Source: an uncultured Clostridia bacterium (GTDB lineage Bacteria > Bacillota > Clostridia > TANB77 > CAG-508). Taken from it: a stretch of DNA of 61,964 nucleotides. The DNA lies in assembly GCA_947167965.1 (NCBI GenBank), contig CAMVJW010000008.1, positions 1-61,964 on the forward strand. The letters run 5' to 3'. Below the pieces are notes generated by a model, which saw nothing but the letters and a program-made list of their open reading frames with translations, did not search any database and was not told the origin of the DNA. Positions 44,590 to 53,137 of the stretch are shown here, in pieces; the first letter of the stretch is position 1; the number at the start of each line of letters is the position of its first letter. A program made the translations under genes and the position numbers.

Positions 44590-44626
44590 TAAGTACTTAC
44601 GGAAGTTCTTTTTAAGCTTTTTTTAC
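44590..44626. terminator. hairpin with TTACGGAA apex
   Basis: ACTT and AAGT pair around ACGG (44595-44606), followed on the plus strand by a long T-rich run interrupted by AAGC. About 50 bases upstream is TTTATATAAGTAAAT (44539-44553), also present at 30-44 before the hairpin at 66-111, so the two loci share a small repeated element. Confidence 0.5.
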
Positions 44627-44645
44627 ATTTATATGTCATTTTCAC

Positions 44646-44674
44646 TTGACAAAGCAATGTTTTCAATATATTTT
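44646..44674 (+). promoter_or_regulatory. mecA promoter
   Basis: TTGACA (44646-44651), 17-base spacer, TATTTT (44669-44674) on the plus strand. A further TATAAT at 44716-44721 lies closer to the gene but lacks a good -35. Confidence 0.6.
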
Positions 44675-44830
44675 ATTACCATAAATTGTGTCTTTTAATT
44701 TTTTAAAAAATATAGTATAATACTTTTAGCAATATAAATATTAAATGCATATAATTTTTAAAAGAACCAAATTAAAATTATTCTTACGTTTATGTATGCA
44801 TTTTGATTAATGCAAGAAAGGATTGGACAT

Positions 44831-45484
44831 ATGAGAATAAAAAGATTAACCGAAAATAAAATACAAATTATATTAGATATAGATGAATTAGTTAAAAAAA
44901 ACATAAATATACATACACTTGCAAAAACTAACTTTGAGAAAAATACTTTTTTTAAATCTATGTTAAATGAAGCAGAAAAACAAGTTGGGTTTAAAGTAAA
45001 AGATTGTAGATTATTAATTGAAGCTTATTCTACTTCAGATGGATATGTTATTTTTAATTTAACAAAGTATAAAAATGAAATTGATACTTCAAATATTAAA
45101 AAATTAAAGTTTAAAAGAAAAAAACTTGATAATAATTATAAAAACACTATTTACTTATTTAATAACTTTGAAGAGTTTTGTAATTTTTGTTTATATTGTT
45201 CTAAATCAAATTTATTAGATTTAAAAGGTTTTTCAAAAAATATTGCACTATATGAATATAAAAATGCTTATTATTTGCTTTTCAGTTCTATAAATGTAGA
45301 TTATCCATATCTTAATTTGTTTTATTCATCAATTTCTGAATTTGCAAATTTAACAAGCACTTCTCTTGTTTTTAAAAGTAAATTAATAGAACATGGAAAA
45401 CCAATTTTTAAATCAAATGCTATAAAAAAAGGTATTCAATACTTTGTTGGAAAGGAGGAAAAAAATGGAGTTATATCAGGATAA
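44831..45484 (+). CDS. mecA: adaptor protein MecA
   Basis: A 217-residue MecA, the adaptor that feeds substrates to the ClpC/ClpP protease. N-terminal substrate domain (MRIKRLTENKIQIIL, then FKSMLNEAEKQVGF) and the C-terminal ClpC-binding ferredoxin-like domain (FNNFEEFCNFCLYC, ALYEYKNAYYLLF). ATG at 44831 with AAAGGATTGG upstream. It ends 20 bases inside the next gene, whose AGGAGG ribosome site lies in the mecA coding region, so the two are translated together. Confidence 0.88.
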   Translation: MRIKRLTENKIQIILDIDELVKKNINIHTLAKTNFEKNTFFKSMLNEAEKQVGFKVKDCRLLIEAYSTSDGYVIFNLTKYKNEIDTSNIKKLKFKRKKLDNNYKNTIYLFNNFEEFCNFCLYCSKSNLLDLKGFSKNIALYEYKNAYYLLFSSINVDYPYLNLFYSSISEFANLTSTSLVFKSKLIEHGKPIFKSNAIKKGIQYFVGKEEKNGVISG

Positions 45485-46151
45485 CCCAATTCAAGAAAAC
45501 AGTGTTAGTTTAAATTCTGTTTTAGCAAATACTTTTTTTAGAATGTTTTTAGGTCTACTAGCAAGTGCTATTTCAGCATTTTTTGTATATCATACAGGTT
45601 TGTATGAAAAACTTCTACAAGGTTCTGGATATTTAGTACTTGCAATTGCTGAAATTGTAATAGTATTGTTATTTTCATTTTTATTTAAAAAACTTTCTCC
45701 TACTGCAGTTACTATCTTATATTTTGCTTACGCATTTTTGAATGGTTTTACTCTTTCAGTTTTATTACTAATATATGAAATTTCATCTGTAGTATATGCG
45801 TTTGTAGCTACTGCAGCTGTATTTGGAGTTTTAGCTTATATTGGTAAAACTACTAATAAAGACCTTACTAAATTTGGAACATTTTTAATAGTAGCTCTTA
45901 TAATTGGACTTGTGGTTACAATAATTAATCTTTTTGTTGGAAGTACCATTTTAGATATTGGTTTAAACTGGGCAATTTTATTTATCTTTTTTGGATTAAC
46001 AATTTATGATACTAATAAAATTAAAAGGATGTATGAAGAAGGTTTTGTTGAAAGTGAAAAGCTTTATATATACGGTGCTATGGAATTATATCTTGACTTT
46101 ATAAATATCTTTTTAAGAATTTTAAGATTATTAGGAAAAAGAAGAAGCTAA
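45465..46151 (+). CDS. Bax inhibitor-1/YccA family membrane protein
   Basis: A 228-residue BI-1 family protein with seven hydrophobic helices and the conserved segments FRMFLGLLASAISAF, FAYAFLNGFTLSVLL, and the C-terminal IYDTNKIKRMYE with ELYLDFINIFLRILRLL. These proteins act as pH-sensitive calcium leak channels or affect membrane-protein quality control; role in Firmicutes not settled. ATG at 45465 overlaps mecA by 20 bases, AGGAGG seven bases upstream. Confidence 0.92.
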   Translation: MELYQDNPIQENSVSLNSVLANTFFRMFLGLLASAISAFFVYHTGLYEKLLQGSGYLVLAIAEIVIVLLFSFLFKKLSPTAVTILYFAYAFLNGFTLSVLLLIYEISSVVYAFVATAAVFGVLAYIGKTTNKDLTKFGTFLIVALIIGLVVTIINLFVGSTILDIGLNWAILFIFFGLTIYDTNKIKRMYEEGFVESEKLYIYGAMELYLDFINIFLRILRLLGKRRS

Positions 46152-46187
46152 AAATTAGATTTCAAAAGCAAAAAATTATTTTTACAG

Positions 46188-46215
46188 GGGTGTATTAATT
46201 ACACTCTTGTTTTTT
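46188..46215 (+). terminator. terminator after the BI-1 gene
   Basis: GGGTGTA (46188-46194) pairs with TACACTC (46200-46206, one G-T pair), followed by TTGTTTTTT. Confidence 0.8.
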
Positions 46216-46297
46216 ATATAAACATTTTTTAATTCTTTTATTTTTGGATTATTATTTTATTATTTGAACATACTAAAAAGAGATAGGATGTGATAGT

Positions 46298-47869
46298 TTG
46301 AATTCATATTGGATTTCTTCTACAGAAAATTTAAATAAAAATCAATTTAGTAAAATTGACAAAAACTATTTAGCTGATGTATGTATAATTGGTTGTGGAC
46401 TTACGGGTTTAAGCACAGCATATTATCTTTCAAAAAAAGGATTAAAAGTTATTTTATTGGATAAATCAGAAATTGGTTCTAAAACTTCAGGACATACCAC
46501 CGCAAAAATTACTTTAAATCATGGTTTAATCTATAATTATTTAATTAATAATTTTGGAATTGAATTTGCAGCAAAATATTATTTGTCAAACAATCAAGCA
46601 ATTTCTAATATTAAAAATATTATTGATACAGAAAACATCAATTGTGATTTTGAGTATCAAAATAACTACATTTATACTACTAACTTAAATAATTTATATA
46701 AAATAAATAATGAAATAAAAGCAATAGAATTAATAGAAAAATATTTAACTGATAATTATAATTTTAATAAAGAAACTTTAAGTATTAATCCACAATTTGT
46801 TAAAAAATGTGGATTACCATTTGAAATATATGGTGCAATCGAATCTAAAAATCAAGCTCAATTTCACCCAGTAAAATATATGTATGGTTTAGCAAGCTCT
46901 ATAAAATCTTTAGGTGGACTTATATTTACAAATTCTTTAGTTACAGATGTAAATAAAAAAAATAATGAATATGAAGTTATATCAAATGACTATAAAGTAT
47001 CTGCAAAATATGTAGTTTTAGCATCTCACTATCCATTTATTAATTTTCCTGGTTTTTATTTTTCAAAAATGTATCAAGTTACTTCTTATGCTATAGGAAT
47101 TGAAGTAGATGAAAATACACTAACTGGTATGTATATAAATGATTGTGAGCCTACACTTTCTTTTAGAACTACAAAACTTAATAATAATAAAAAATTATTA
47201 ATTATTGGTGGTGGAAACCATAAATGTGGTTTTTCTCCTGAAAGTAGAGATATTTTTGGATATAAATTTTTAGAAAATGAAATACAAAAATATTATCCAG
47301 ATTCAAAAATTCTATATAAATGGAACACTAAAGATTGTATAACTCTTGATAAAGTTCCTTATATTGGTGACTTTTCTAGTCTTATGCCAAATGTTTTTGT
47401 TGCAACTGGATTTAATAAATGGGGCATGACGGTTTCTAATGTTTCTGCAAATATTATTTCAAATAGTATTTTAGGAAAGAAAAATGAATTTATAGATATT
47501 TATAATTCAAAAAGACTTAATCCAATAAAAAATAAAGATGAAGTAAAAAATGAAGTTAAACAAGTTTTTAAATCTTTTGTTCAAAATAGAATTAAAATTC
47601 CAAAAGAAGATTTATCAACTATAAAAAATGATAATGGTGGAATTATAAAAATTGATGGAAATACAGTTGGAATTTACAAAGATAAAGAAGGAAAAATATT
47701 TGCCATAAATCCAACTTGTACTCATTTAGGTTGTTTATTAACTTGGAATAATATTGATAAAACTTGGGATTGTCCTTGCCATGGTTCAAGATTTGATTAT
47801 ACTGGAAAAAACTTATATGACCCTGCTTTTAAGGATTTAAAAAATAGGAAAAATAAATTTTTCCTTTGA
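46298..47869 (+). CDS. FAD-dependent oxidoreductase with Rieske domain
   Basis: A 523-residue protein with two domains. Residues 1-400 are a glycine oxidase/DAO-type flavoprotein: the FAD motif IIGCGLTGLSTAYYL (about 31-45) and a second GFNKWGMTVS near the end. Residues about 440-523 are a Rieske 2Fe-2S domain with CTHLGC (about 476-481) and CPCHGSRF. The Rieske cluster probably hands electrons to or from the flavin; the substrate is unknown. TTG start at 46298 with AGG nine bases upstream. Terminator follows at once. A decayed second copy of the first ~360 bases lies at 50471-50835. Confidence 0.9.
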   Translation: MNSYWISSTENLNKNQFSKIDKNYLADVCIIGCGLTGLSTAYYLSKKGLKVILLDKSEIGSKTSGHTTAKITLNHGLIYNYLINNFGIEFAAKYYLSNNQAISNIKNIIDTENINCDFEYQNNYIYTTNLNNLYKINNEIKAIELIEKYLTDNYNFNKETLSINPQFVKKCGLPFEIYGAIESKNQAQFHPVKYMYGLASSIKSLGGLIFTNSLVTDVNKKNNEYEVISNDYKVSAKYVVLASHYPFINFPGFYFSKMYQVTSYAIGIEVDENTLTGMYINDCEPTLSFRTTKLNNNKKLLIIGGGNHKCGFSPESRDIFGYKFLENEIQKYYPDSKILYKWNTKDCITLDKVPYIGDFSSLMPNVFVATGFNKWGMTVSNVSANIISNSILGKKNEFIDIYNSKRLNPIKNKDEVKNEVKQVFKSFVQNRIKIPKEDLSTIKNDNGGIIKIDGNTVGIYKDKEGKIFAINPTCTHLGCLLTWNNIDKTWDCPCHGSRFDYTGKNLYDPAFKDLKNRKNKFFL

Positions 47870-47893
47870 GAGTTGCTATCGCAACTCTTTTTT
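47869..47893 (+). terminator. terminator of the FAD/Rieske gene
   Basis: AGAGTTGC (47869-47876) pairs perfectly with GCAACTCT (47881-47888) around TATC, followed by Ts. It begins at the stop codon. Confidence 0.88.
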
Positions 47894-47917
47894 GTTACAA
47901 TAAGTTTAGAGGTAAAA

Positions 47918-48463
47918 ATGGGAAATATTGAAACTATTAAGGAATGTGAATTTTTAGATTTTTATAATAGTAGGACATATACCGCCAATTGCTTTAATGA
48001 AGATGGTTCTTTAAATAAAAATTATAATTCTTTTAAATCAACTGGTGTTATCGCTACTATTTTTGAAGATCATTGGGATAAAACTTATTTTGATAATAAT
48101 AATCTTATTGATACTTTTCGACCTAATGCTCCTCATGAAATCAAAAAAATTATAGATTGTTATAATAAAAATCTTGGTTGTTCTCTTTTTGAATATCCTA
48201 ACTGTCACGATATTATCTTTGTTGGTCATGCTTGCAAGTCTCGTTTTTGTTCTTCTTGTGGCTATAAATATAAAAATGATAGAGTTGAATCTATTATGCA
48301 GACTGCCTATAACTGCCAACATAGACAAATTGTTTTTACTATTCCTGAACTGCTTAGAAAATATTTTTTCTTTCCTTTTGAAAATAGCATTAATCTTCTT
48401 TTTAAAGCTGTTAGAGATACTATTTATTCTATTTTAAATGTTTCTTTTAAAAAAAATATGTAA
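47918..48463 (+). pseudogene. truncated IS91-type transposase (zinc-finger part)
   Basis: About 180 codons with the N-terminal zinc-binding domain of IS91-like transposases: CKSRFCSSCG and a QHRQIVFTIPELLRKYF block. The catalytic HUH domain that should follow is missing, because an IS21-type element begins at about 48459 and supplies the stop codon. ATG at 47918 with AGAGG. No continuation of the gene was found on the far side of the IS21 region. Confidence 0.78.
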
Positions 48464-50431
48464 ATGTTAAAGTAAAACTGATAGAAAAATTCAAAGTAAA
48501 ATTGATAGAATTCTATCAGTTTTTTTGATGTGTTTTTTGATATAATTAATATATCTTTTCTTAAAAATAAAGAAATAAATAATGGAAGGAGTTGGTAATT
48601 TTATGAGAAAAGATATATTAAATTCCATAGTTTAAATGAAAGAGGTGAAAACTTTGATTAATAAAAGTGAATTAGCTAGAAGATTTAATTGTTCTATTAA
48701 TACTGTTAATAGATATTTAAAAGAGCAAGAAATTTCTAAGTCATGTCGAAAGTACTCTTCTAAATTAGATGATTTTAATGGAATCATCATTGAAAAAATA
48801 GATGATTTTTCAGCTAATGGTAGACCAGTTTTTAATTTCATTAAAGATAAAGGATACACTGGCTCCTATGGTACTGTTTCTAAATTCATAAAAGAACATA
48901 AACAAGAAGAACAAAATAAAGCTACTATGAGATTTGAAACCACTCCTGGATTTCAAGCTCAAGTTGATTGGAAAGAAAATTTTAAAATCATAAATAAAGA
49001 AGACAAAGAATTTGAAATAAATATATTTCTAATGATTTTAGGATATTCTAGGTATAAGTATATAGAATTAACTTTAGATAAAACACAAGACACTTTGTTT
49101 GAATGTATAATGCATGCATGCAAAGCATTTCGGCGGTGTACCACATGAAGTACTTTTTGATAATATGGCTACTGTTGTTGATAGATTATCTTCTACATAT
49201 AGGGCGGTTGTAATCAATAAAAAATTTGCTCAATTTGCTAAAGATGTTGGTTTTGTTGTAAATACATGTAGACCATATAGACCTCAAACTAAAGGTAAAA
49301 TTGAGTGTGTTGCAAGACTTATGGACAGGTTAAAAGTATACAATAAAGATTTTACTACAATTGAGGAATTAGATAATATTGTAAATAAACTAATGAATGA
49401 AATAAATAATGAAGACATTAATTTTATAGAAAAACCTGTTACAAGATTAAAAGAAGAACAGAAATATTTAAGTTCTTTACCTTCGATAGATTGTATAAGC
49501 CAATATTTCCGTCAAAATAAAGGCTATAAAGTTTCGAAAGAATCTATGATTACATATAAAAAACATAAATATTCTGTTCCAATTAAGTATATTGGTGAGT
49601 ACCTAACAGTTGTAGAAAATGAAGATACTCTTAATATATATTATACAACAGATTTAATTGCTTGTCATAAAATTTCACGGAAAATTTTTAAATTACAAAA
49701 AAGAACATGTTCATGAAATATTAAAATCTGATGCTTTAAAGAATAAATCAGATGACAAAATTGATGAATTTATTGAAGAAAATTTAACTAAAATGGATAT
49801 ATTTTTAAGTTAGGAGATAAGATATAAAATGATAAATTACAATAAATTAATGAATAATTTAGAGACTTTAAAATTGGATAAACTAGTAAGCTTTTTACCA
49901 AATTATTTAGATAGTATAAAAAACCAAGATATATCAATAGTTGATATATTATATAGATTAACAGAAGAAGAAATAAAATATAGAGATGAAAGAGCTTCAA
50001 AAATACAAGTATCAGTAGCTGGATTTCCATTTGAAAAAGAGATCAAAGATTTTGATTTTTCATATCAGCCAAGAGTGAATAAACAACAATTATTAGAATT
50101 GGAAAGTTTAAGATTTATGGAAAATAAAGAAAATATTTTGTTTGTAAGTTCTAGTGGCGTTGGTAAAACACATTTAGCAGTTAGTTTAGGTATAGCGGCG
50201 GCTAAAAAGAGATATTTAACATATTTTATATCATGCCATGATTTAATAATGCAACTAAAAAAAGCTCATAATGAAAATCGATTAGATCAAAGATTGAAGC
50301 AATTTTGCAAATATAGATTATTAATTATTGATGAAATAGGATATTTACCAGTAGATAGAGATGGTGCGAATCTATTCTTTCAATTAATTGCTAAAAGATA
50401 TGAACAGAATTCAACTATAATAACAACAAAT
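48459..50431 (+). mobile_element. IS21-family element, decayed and truncated
   Basis: The left end (ATGTAAATGTTAAAGTAAAA at 48458-48477) includes repeated subterminal motifs, AAAGTAAAACTGATAGAA and AAAGTAAAATTGATAGAA (from 48469 and 48494). Then come istA with at least two frameshifts, and istB lacking its last third. A sequence with the inverted version of the left end lies at 52985-53031, so this may once have been one element later filled with other DNA. Confidence 0.8.
48636..49813 (+). pseudogene. istA: IS21 transposase IstA, frameshifted
   Basis: The sequence covers IstA: helix-turn-helix start (LARRFNCSINTVNRYLKEQ), integrase core with FQAQVDWKE (first catalytic Asp), VLFDNMATVVDR (second Asp) and RPYRPQTKGKIE (catalytic Glu). 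The frame changes near 49115, where a tandem GCAT duplication shifts it, and again near 49681 (A4-T5 run), after which the end reads NYKKEHVHEILKSDA to the TAG at 49811-49813. Protein function is therefore lost unless these are errors. Start ATG at 48636 or TTG at 48654. Confidence 0.85.
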
Positions 50432-50434
50432 TAA
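49829..50434 (+). pseudogene. istB: IS21 helper ATPase IstB, 3'-truncated
   Basis: 201 codons of IstB, the AAA+ ATPase that activates IstA and selects targets. Walker A SSSGVGKTH (about 107-115) and Walker B LLIIDEIGYLPV are intact. The gene stops at STIITTN, where IstB normally continues for another 45-60 residues, and the following DNA is the decayed FAD/Rieske copy. GGAG lies upstream of the ATG at 49829, which follows the istA end by 15 bases. Confidence 0.83.
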
Positions 50435-50470
50435 ATATTTTTTTACCATAACAAAAAAATATATGATATC

Positions 50471-50835
50471 TTGAATTGATATTGAATTTCTTATACACAA
50501 AATACAAATATAAATCAATTTAGTAAAATTAACCAAAAAAATTATTCTGATGTCTGTGTTATAGGGGCTAGGCTTACTGGTTTAAGTACAACTTATTATC
50601 TTTCTATACAAAGCCTAAAGGTAATTGTTTTAGATAAATCAGAAATTGGTACAAAAACCTCTTGACATACTATAGCTAAAATTACTTTAAATCATGGTTT
50701 GATTTATGATTATTTAATTAATACTTTTGGAATTAACTTTGCTTCTAAAATACTATTTGTCTAATAAACAATCAATTTCTAATATAAAAAAGATTATTGA
50801 TAATGAAAATATTAGTCGCAATTTTTAGTGTTCCC
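50471..50835 (+). pseudogene. decayed copy of the FAD/Rieske gene start
   Basis: From TTG at 50471 the DNA follows the start of the intact gene at 46298 for about 360 bases, including the ILSIQ-like FAD motif region (GLTGLSTTYYLS in pieces), LDKSEIG, and KITLNHGLIYDYLIN. It carries a TGA in place of a glycine codon (TCTTGACAT) and small shifts, and it ends after the asparagine-rich segment. It is a partial gene duplication. The remaining 50836-50940 shows no feature. Confidence 0.8.
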
Positions 50836-50940
50836 CATATTTTACCAATCAAAGTAATTTTTCGCTTTGACTTATTTTAGTTTCATATGATATTTATACT
50901 TAATTCTAACACCTTGAATTACTTTACTATATAAAAAAAA

Positions 50941-51396
50941 CTATCTCTTAAATTGCAATATTTTTAATATAAATCTCTTGAATTTTATAAAGAATTTTTC
51001 ATTATGTTCAACTAGCTCAGATTTTTTTACATTAGTTTGCTGTATATCTTCAAATTTATTTTTTTCTTTAAATAAATCTTGAAGATTGTATTTTTTTCTT
51101 TTTCCTCTTTCTTCTTTCTTTTGATTTAATTCTAATATTTCTTTTATTCTTTTTTTCTGTTCTTCATTCGCATAATAATCTAGAAATAATGTTACAATTA
51201 TTGCATTTGCTTCTTTTGAAATATTTTGCTTAGATAAATCTATTGTAGGATTAATTGTAAATTCATATTCTTTATCCATATGTTCTTTATAAAACTCAAT
51301 CTTTTCTTTTGGAATTCTTTTATATTCTTTTTCAGGAAAATATTTTAATATTTCAATTATTTCTTTATATGCCTTAGCATACCTATTCGTGACCAT
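50941..51396 (-). CDS. conserved hypothetical protein
   Basis: A 151-residue protein, all helical and Lys-rich, starting MVTNRYAKAYKEIIEILKYF (ATG at 51396, AGGAGG upstream; the frame is open 21 codons further but within the Fic gene). The blocks KIEFYKEHMDKEYEF and SKEANAIIVTLFLDYYANEEQKKRI match a common uncharacterised clostridial family. The tail has many Lys residues and ends ILKILQFKR. It overlaps the end of the Fic-type gene by 14 bases, so the two probably belong together. Confidence 0.7.
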   Translation of the reverse strand: MVTNRYAKAYKEIIEILKYFPEKEYKRIPKEKIEFYKEHMDKEYEFTINPTIDLSKQNISKEANAIIVTLFLDYYANEEQKKRIKEILELNQKKEERGKRKKYNLQDLFKEKNKFEDIQQTNVKKSELVEHNEKFFIKFKRFILKILQFKR

Positions 51397-52097
51397 TATT
51401 ATATTCCTCCTGTCTATCAAATCCAGTTTTGTCAACATTTCTTGCTCCTCTAATATCATCTAATGAGATTCCATTACGTAGTGCTGCTTCTAGTGCATCA
51501 AGTGGTAAAAGATGACCTTTTATTGTTTCAACGTTATCTGAAATATCGTGATAAATTTCACGCCTACTTAATAAACTTATCACTAATTTTATAAAATCAT
51601 CTTTAGCTTTAGGATCTGATTGTGCAATTAGAAGAGTTAACGCTACTAATGCATTATTATCAATTATTGGTATTCCGATTATTGTACAATATTCCGTAAA
51701 AATCTAAAAAATATATAAATAGTGCTGCAGCAATACGTTTATTACCATCTATAAACACATGATTCTTTATAATATAATATAAGAGATTTGCAATTTTTTC
51801 TTCTACAGTTTTATAAAGATATTCTCCTCCAAAGCTTTGATAAATGTTTCTAATAGCAGATTGTAGTCCATACTCTCTTTCTACTCCAAATAGTGTACTA
51901 TCTTTTTTAAATGGCAAATTATCTATTACTTTTTTGCAATCTTCATAAGTAATTTCTCGATTATCAATATTTCCTTCTTGCGTTTCTATATTTCCCTTAT
52001 CAAAATTATCTAATATCTCTAATGCTCCAATATAATTGGCAATATGATCTGTTGAATTCTTATCTGGATTGGTTACTTTTTCTATATTATCTTTCAT
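51383..52097 (-). pseudogene. Fic/Doc (RhuM-associated) protein, frameshifted
   Basis: A Fic-fold protein like those fused to RhuM. The front frame (51660-52097) has YIGALEILDNFD, FGVEREYGLQSAIRNIYQSFGG and the Fic motif HVFIDGNKRIAAALF, then leaves its frame near 51685. The second frame, 51383 to about 51680, continues the same domain (IPIIDNNALVALTLLIAQSDP) to LLSRREIYHDISDN and an extra tail, NGISLDDIRGARNVDKTGF. Both halves fit one 240-residue protein. The RhuM part itself is absent. Fic proteins transfer AMP or phosphate to proteins. ATG at 52097 with AGGATG upstream. Confidence 0.75.
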
Positions 52098-52255
52098 ATC
52101 GATACATCCTTTTATATAAATTCAGTCATTACTTTTTGTATTATTGAACTTAACAATACATTAGTTATCATTCGCGAACCATTGTTTTTATTATACTAAA
52201 AACTATTACATTTGTCAATAAATTATTCTATTTAACCAGGGTAATTTCATCGATT

Positions 52256-52306
52256 ATTACAAATTTGTAATATTTCACTAATTGTGGTACACTATAACAG
52301 GTTATA
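52256..52306. promoter_or_regulatory. palindromes between Fic and ISAs1 genes
   Basis: ATTACAAATTTGTAAT (52256-52271) is a perfect 16-base palindrome. TATAACAGGTTATA (52293-52306) is a second one, directly before the transposase start. They could be operators of the diverging genes or transposon-end sequences. Confidence 0.5.
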
Positions 52307-52309
52307 GTA

Positions 52310-52840
52310 ATGAGTGATAATGAAGTATTTAATATGTATTTTGGAATAATTGAAGATCCAAGATGTGAAGTAAATATAATACATCCATTGGTAGATATAA
52401 TAAAATTGGTTATGATATCAGTATTATGTGGAATGGATGAATTAGATTAAATAATAGATTACGAAGAAAATAAGAAAGAATTTTTAAAAAATGAGTTTGA
52501 TATAAAAAAATACCATCAAAATCAACTTTAACAAGAGTAATATCAATGATAAATCCAAAATGGTTATCATTAAGTATAGTATGTATATTAAGCACATTAA
52601 TAAAAAATAATCCAAATGAATGGAGAAAAAAGCATAGAAATAAGTTGTTACATAAGTAGTAAAAATACAACAGCGGAAAACTTATTATCATATACAATAA
52701 AACACCGGCAAGAAGAAAGTTTTAATTGTATGTTAGATATGAATTATGATGAAGATAATAGCAGAGTAGCAAATTTAAATTCACAAAAGTGTTTAATTAT
52801 AATAAGAAAGTTTTGTATTACTGTTATAAAAAATATATAG
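52310..52840 (+). pseudogene. ISAs1-family transposase, internally deleted
   Basis: The front part from ATG at 52310 reads YFGIIEDPRCEVNIIHPLVD and MISVLCGMDELD, then a stop, with continuation in pieces (IPSKSTLTRVISMINPKW). The end part (about 52640-52840) reads YISSKNTTAENLLSYTIK and MLDMNYDEDNSRVANLN, the usual C-terminal block of ISAs1 transposases. The catalytic middle is missing, so this is a defective remnant. Confidence 0.72.
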
Positions 52841-52984
52841 AAAATCATAATTTTAAAAAAAACAATAATAGCTAATATGAGAAAATACTTATAAATGAAA
52901 TTTTTCCCATTGAAGTATTAGCATATTATTGTACTTCATTATAAAATTGATTTATTTATTATTTAATATAATATTTTAATATGT

Positions 52985-53031
52985 GTAAATATTAAAATAA
53001 AATTGATAGAATTTTCTATTGACATTTACAT
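52985..53031. repeat. detached IS21-type right end
   Basis: AAAATAAAATTGATAGAA (about 52994-53011) matches the subterminal repeats at 48469 and 48494. The closing GACATTTACAT is the inverse of the left-end ATGTAAATGTT at 48458. The stretch 52841-53137 contains no other feature besides AT-rich DNA. Confidence 0.65.
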
Positions 53032-53137
53032 ATGTTTATTTATATTATTTTAGCCCATTCTTATTAATATTTCTTACTTCCCACTTTTCACATTATTATT
53101 AATTTCTTAATCCTTAAAAAACTATCTTTAATTAAAT

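Noticed and set aside
48038..48328. Minus-strand frame opposite the IS91-type gene
   Set aside because: It is antisense to a recognisable zinc-finger transposase fragment and has no ribosome site.
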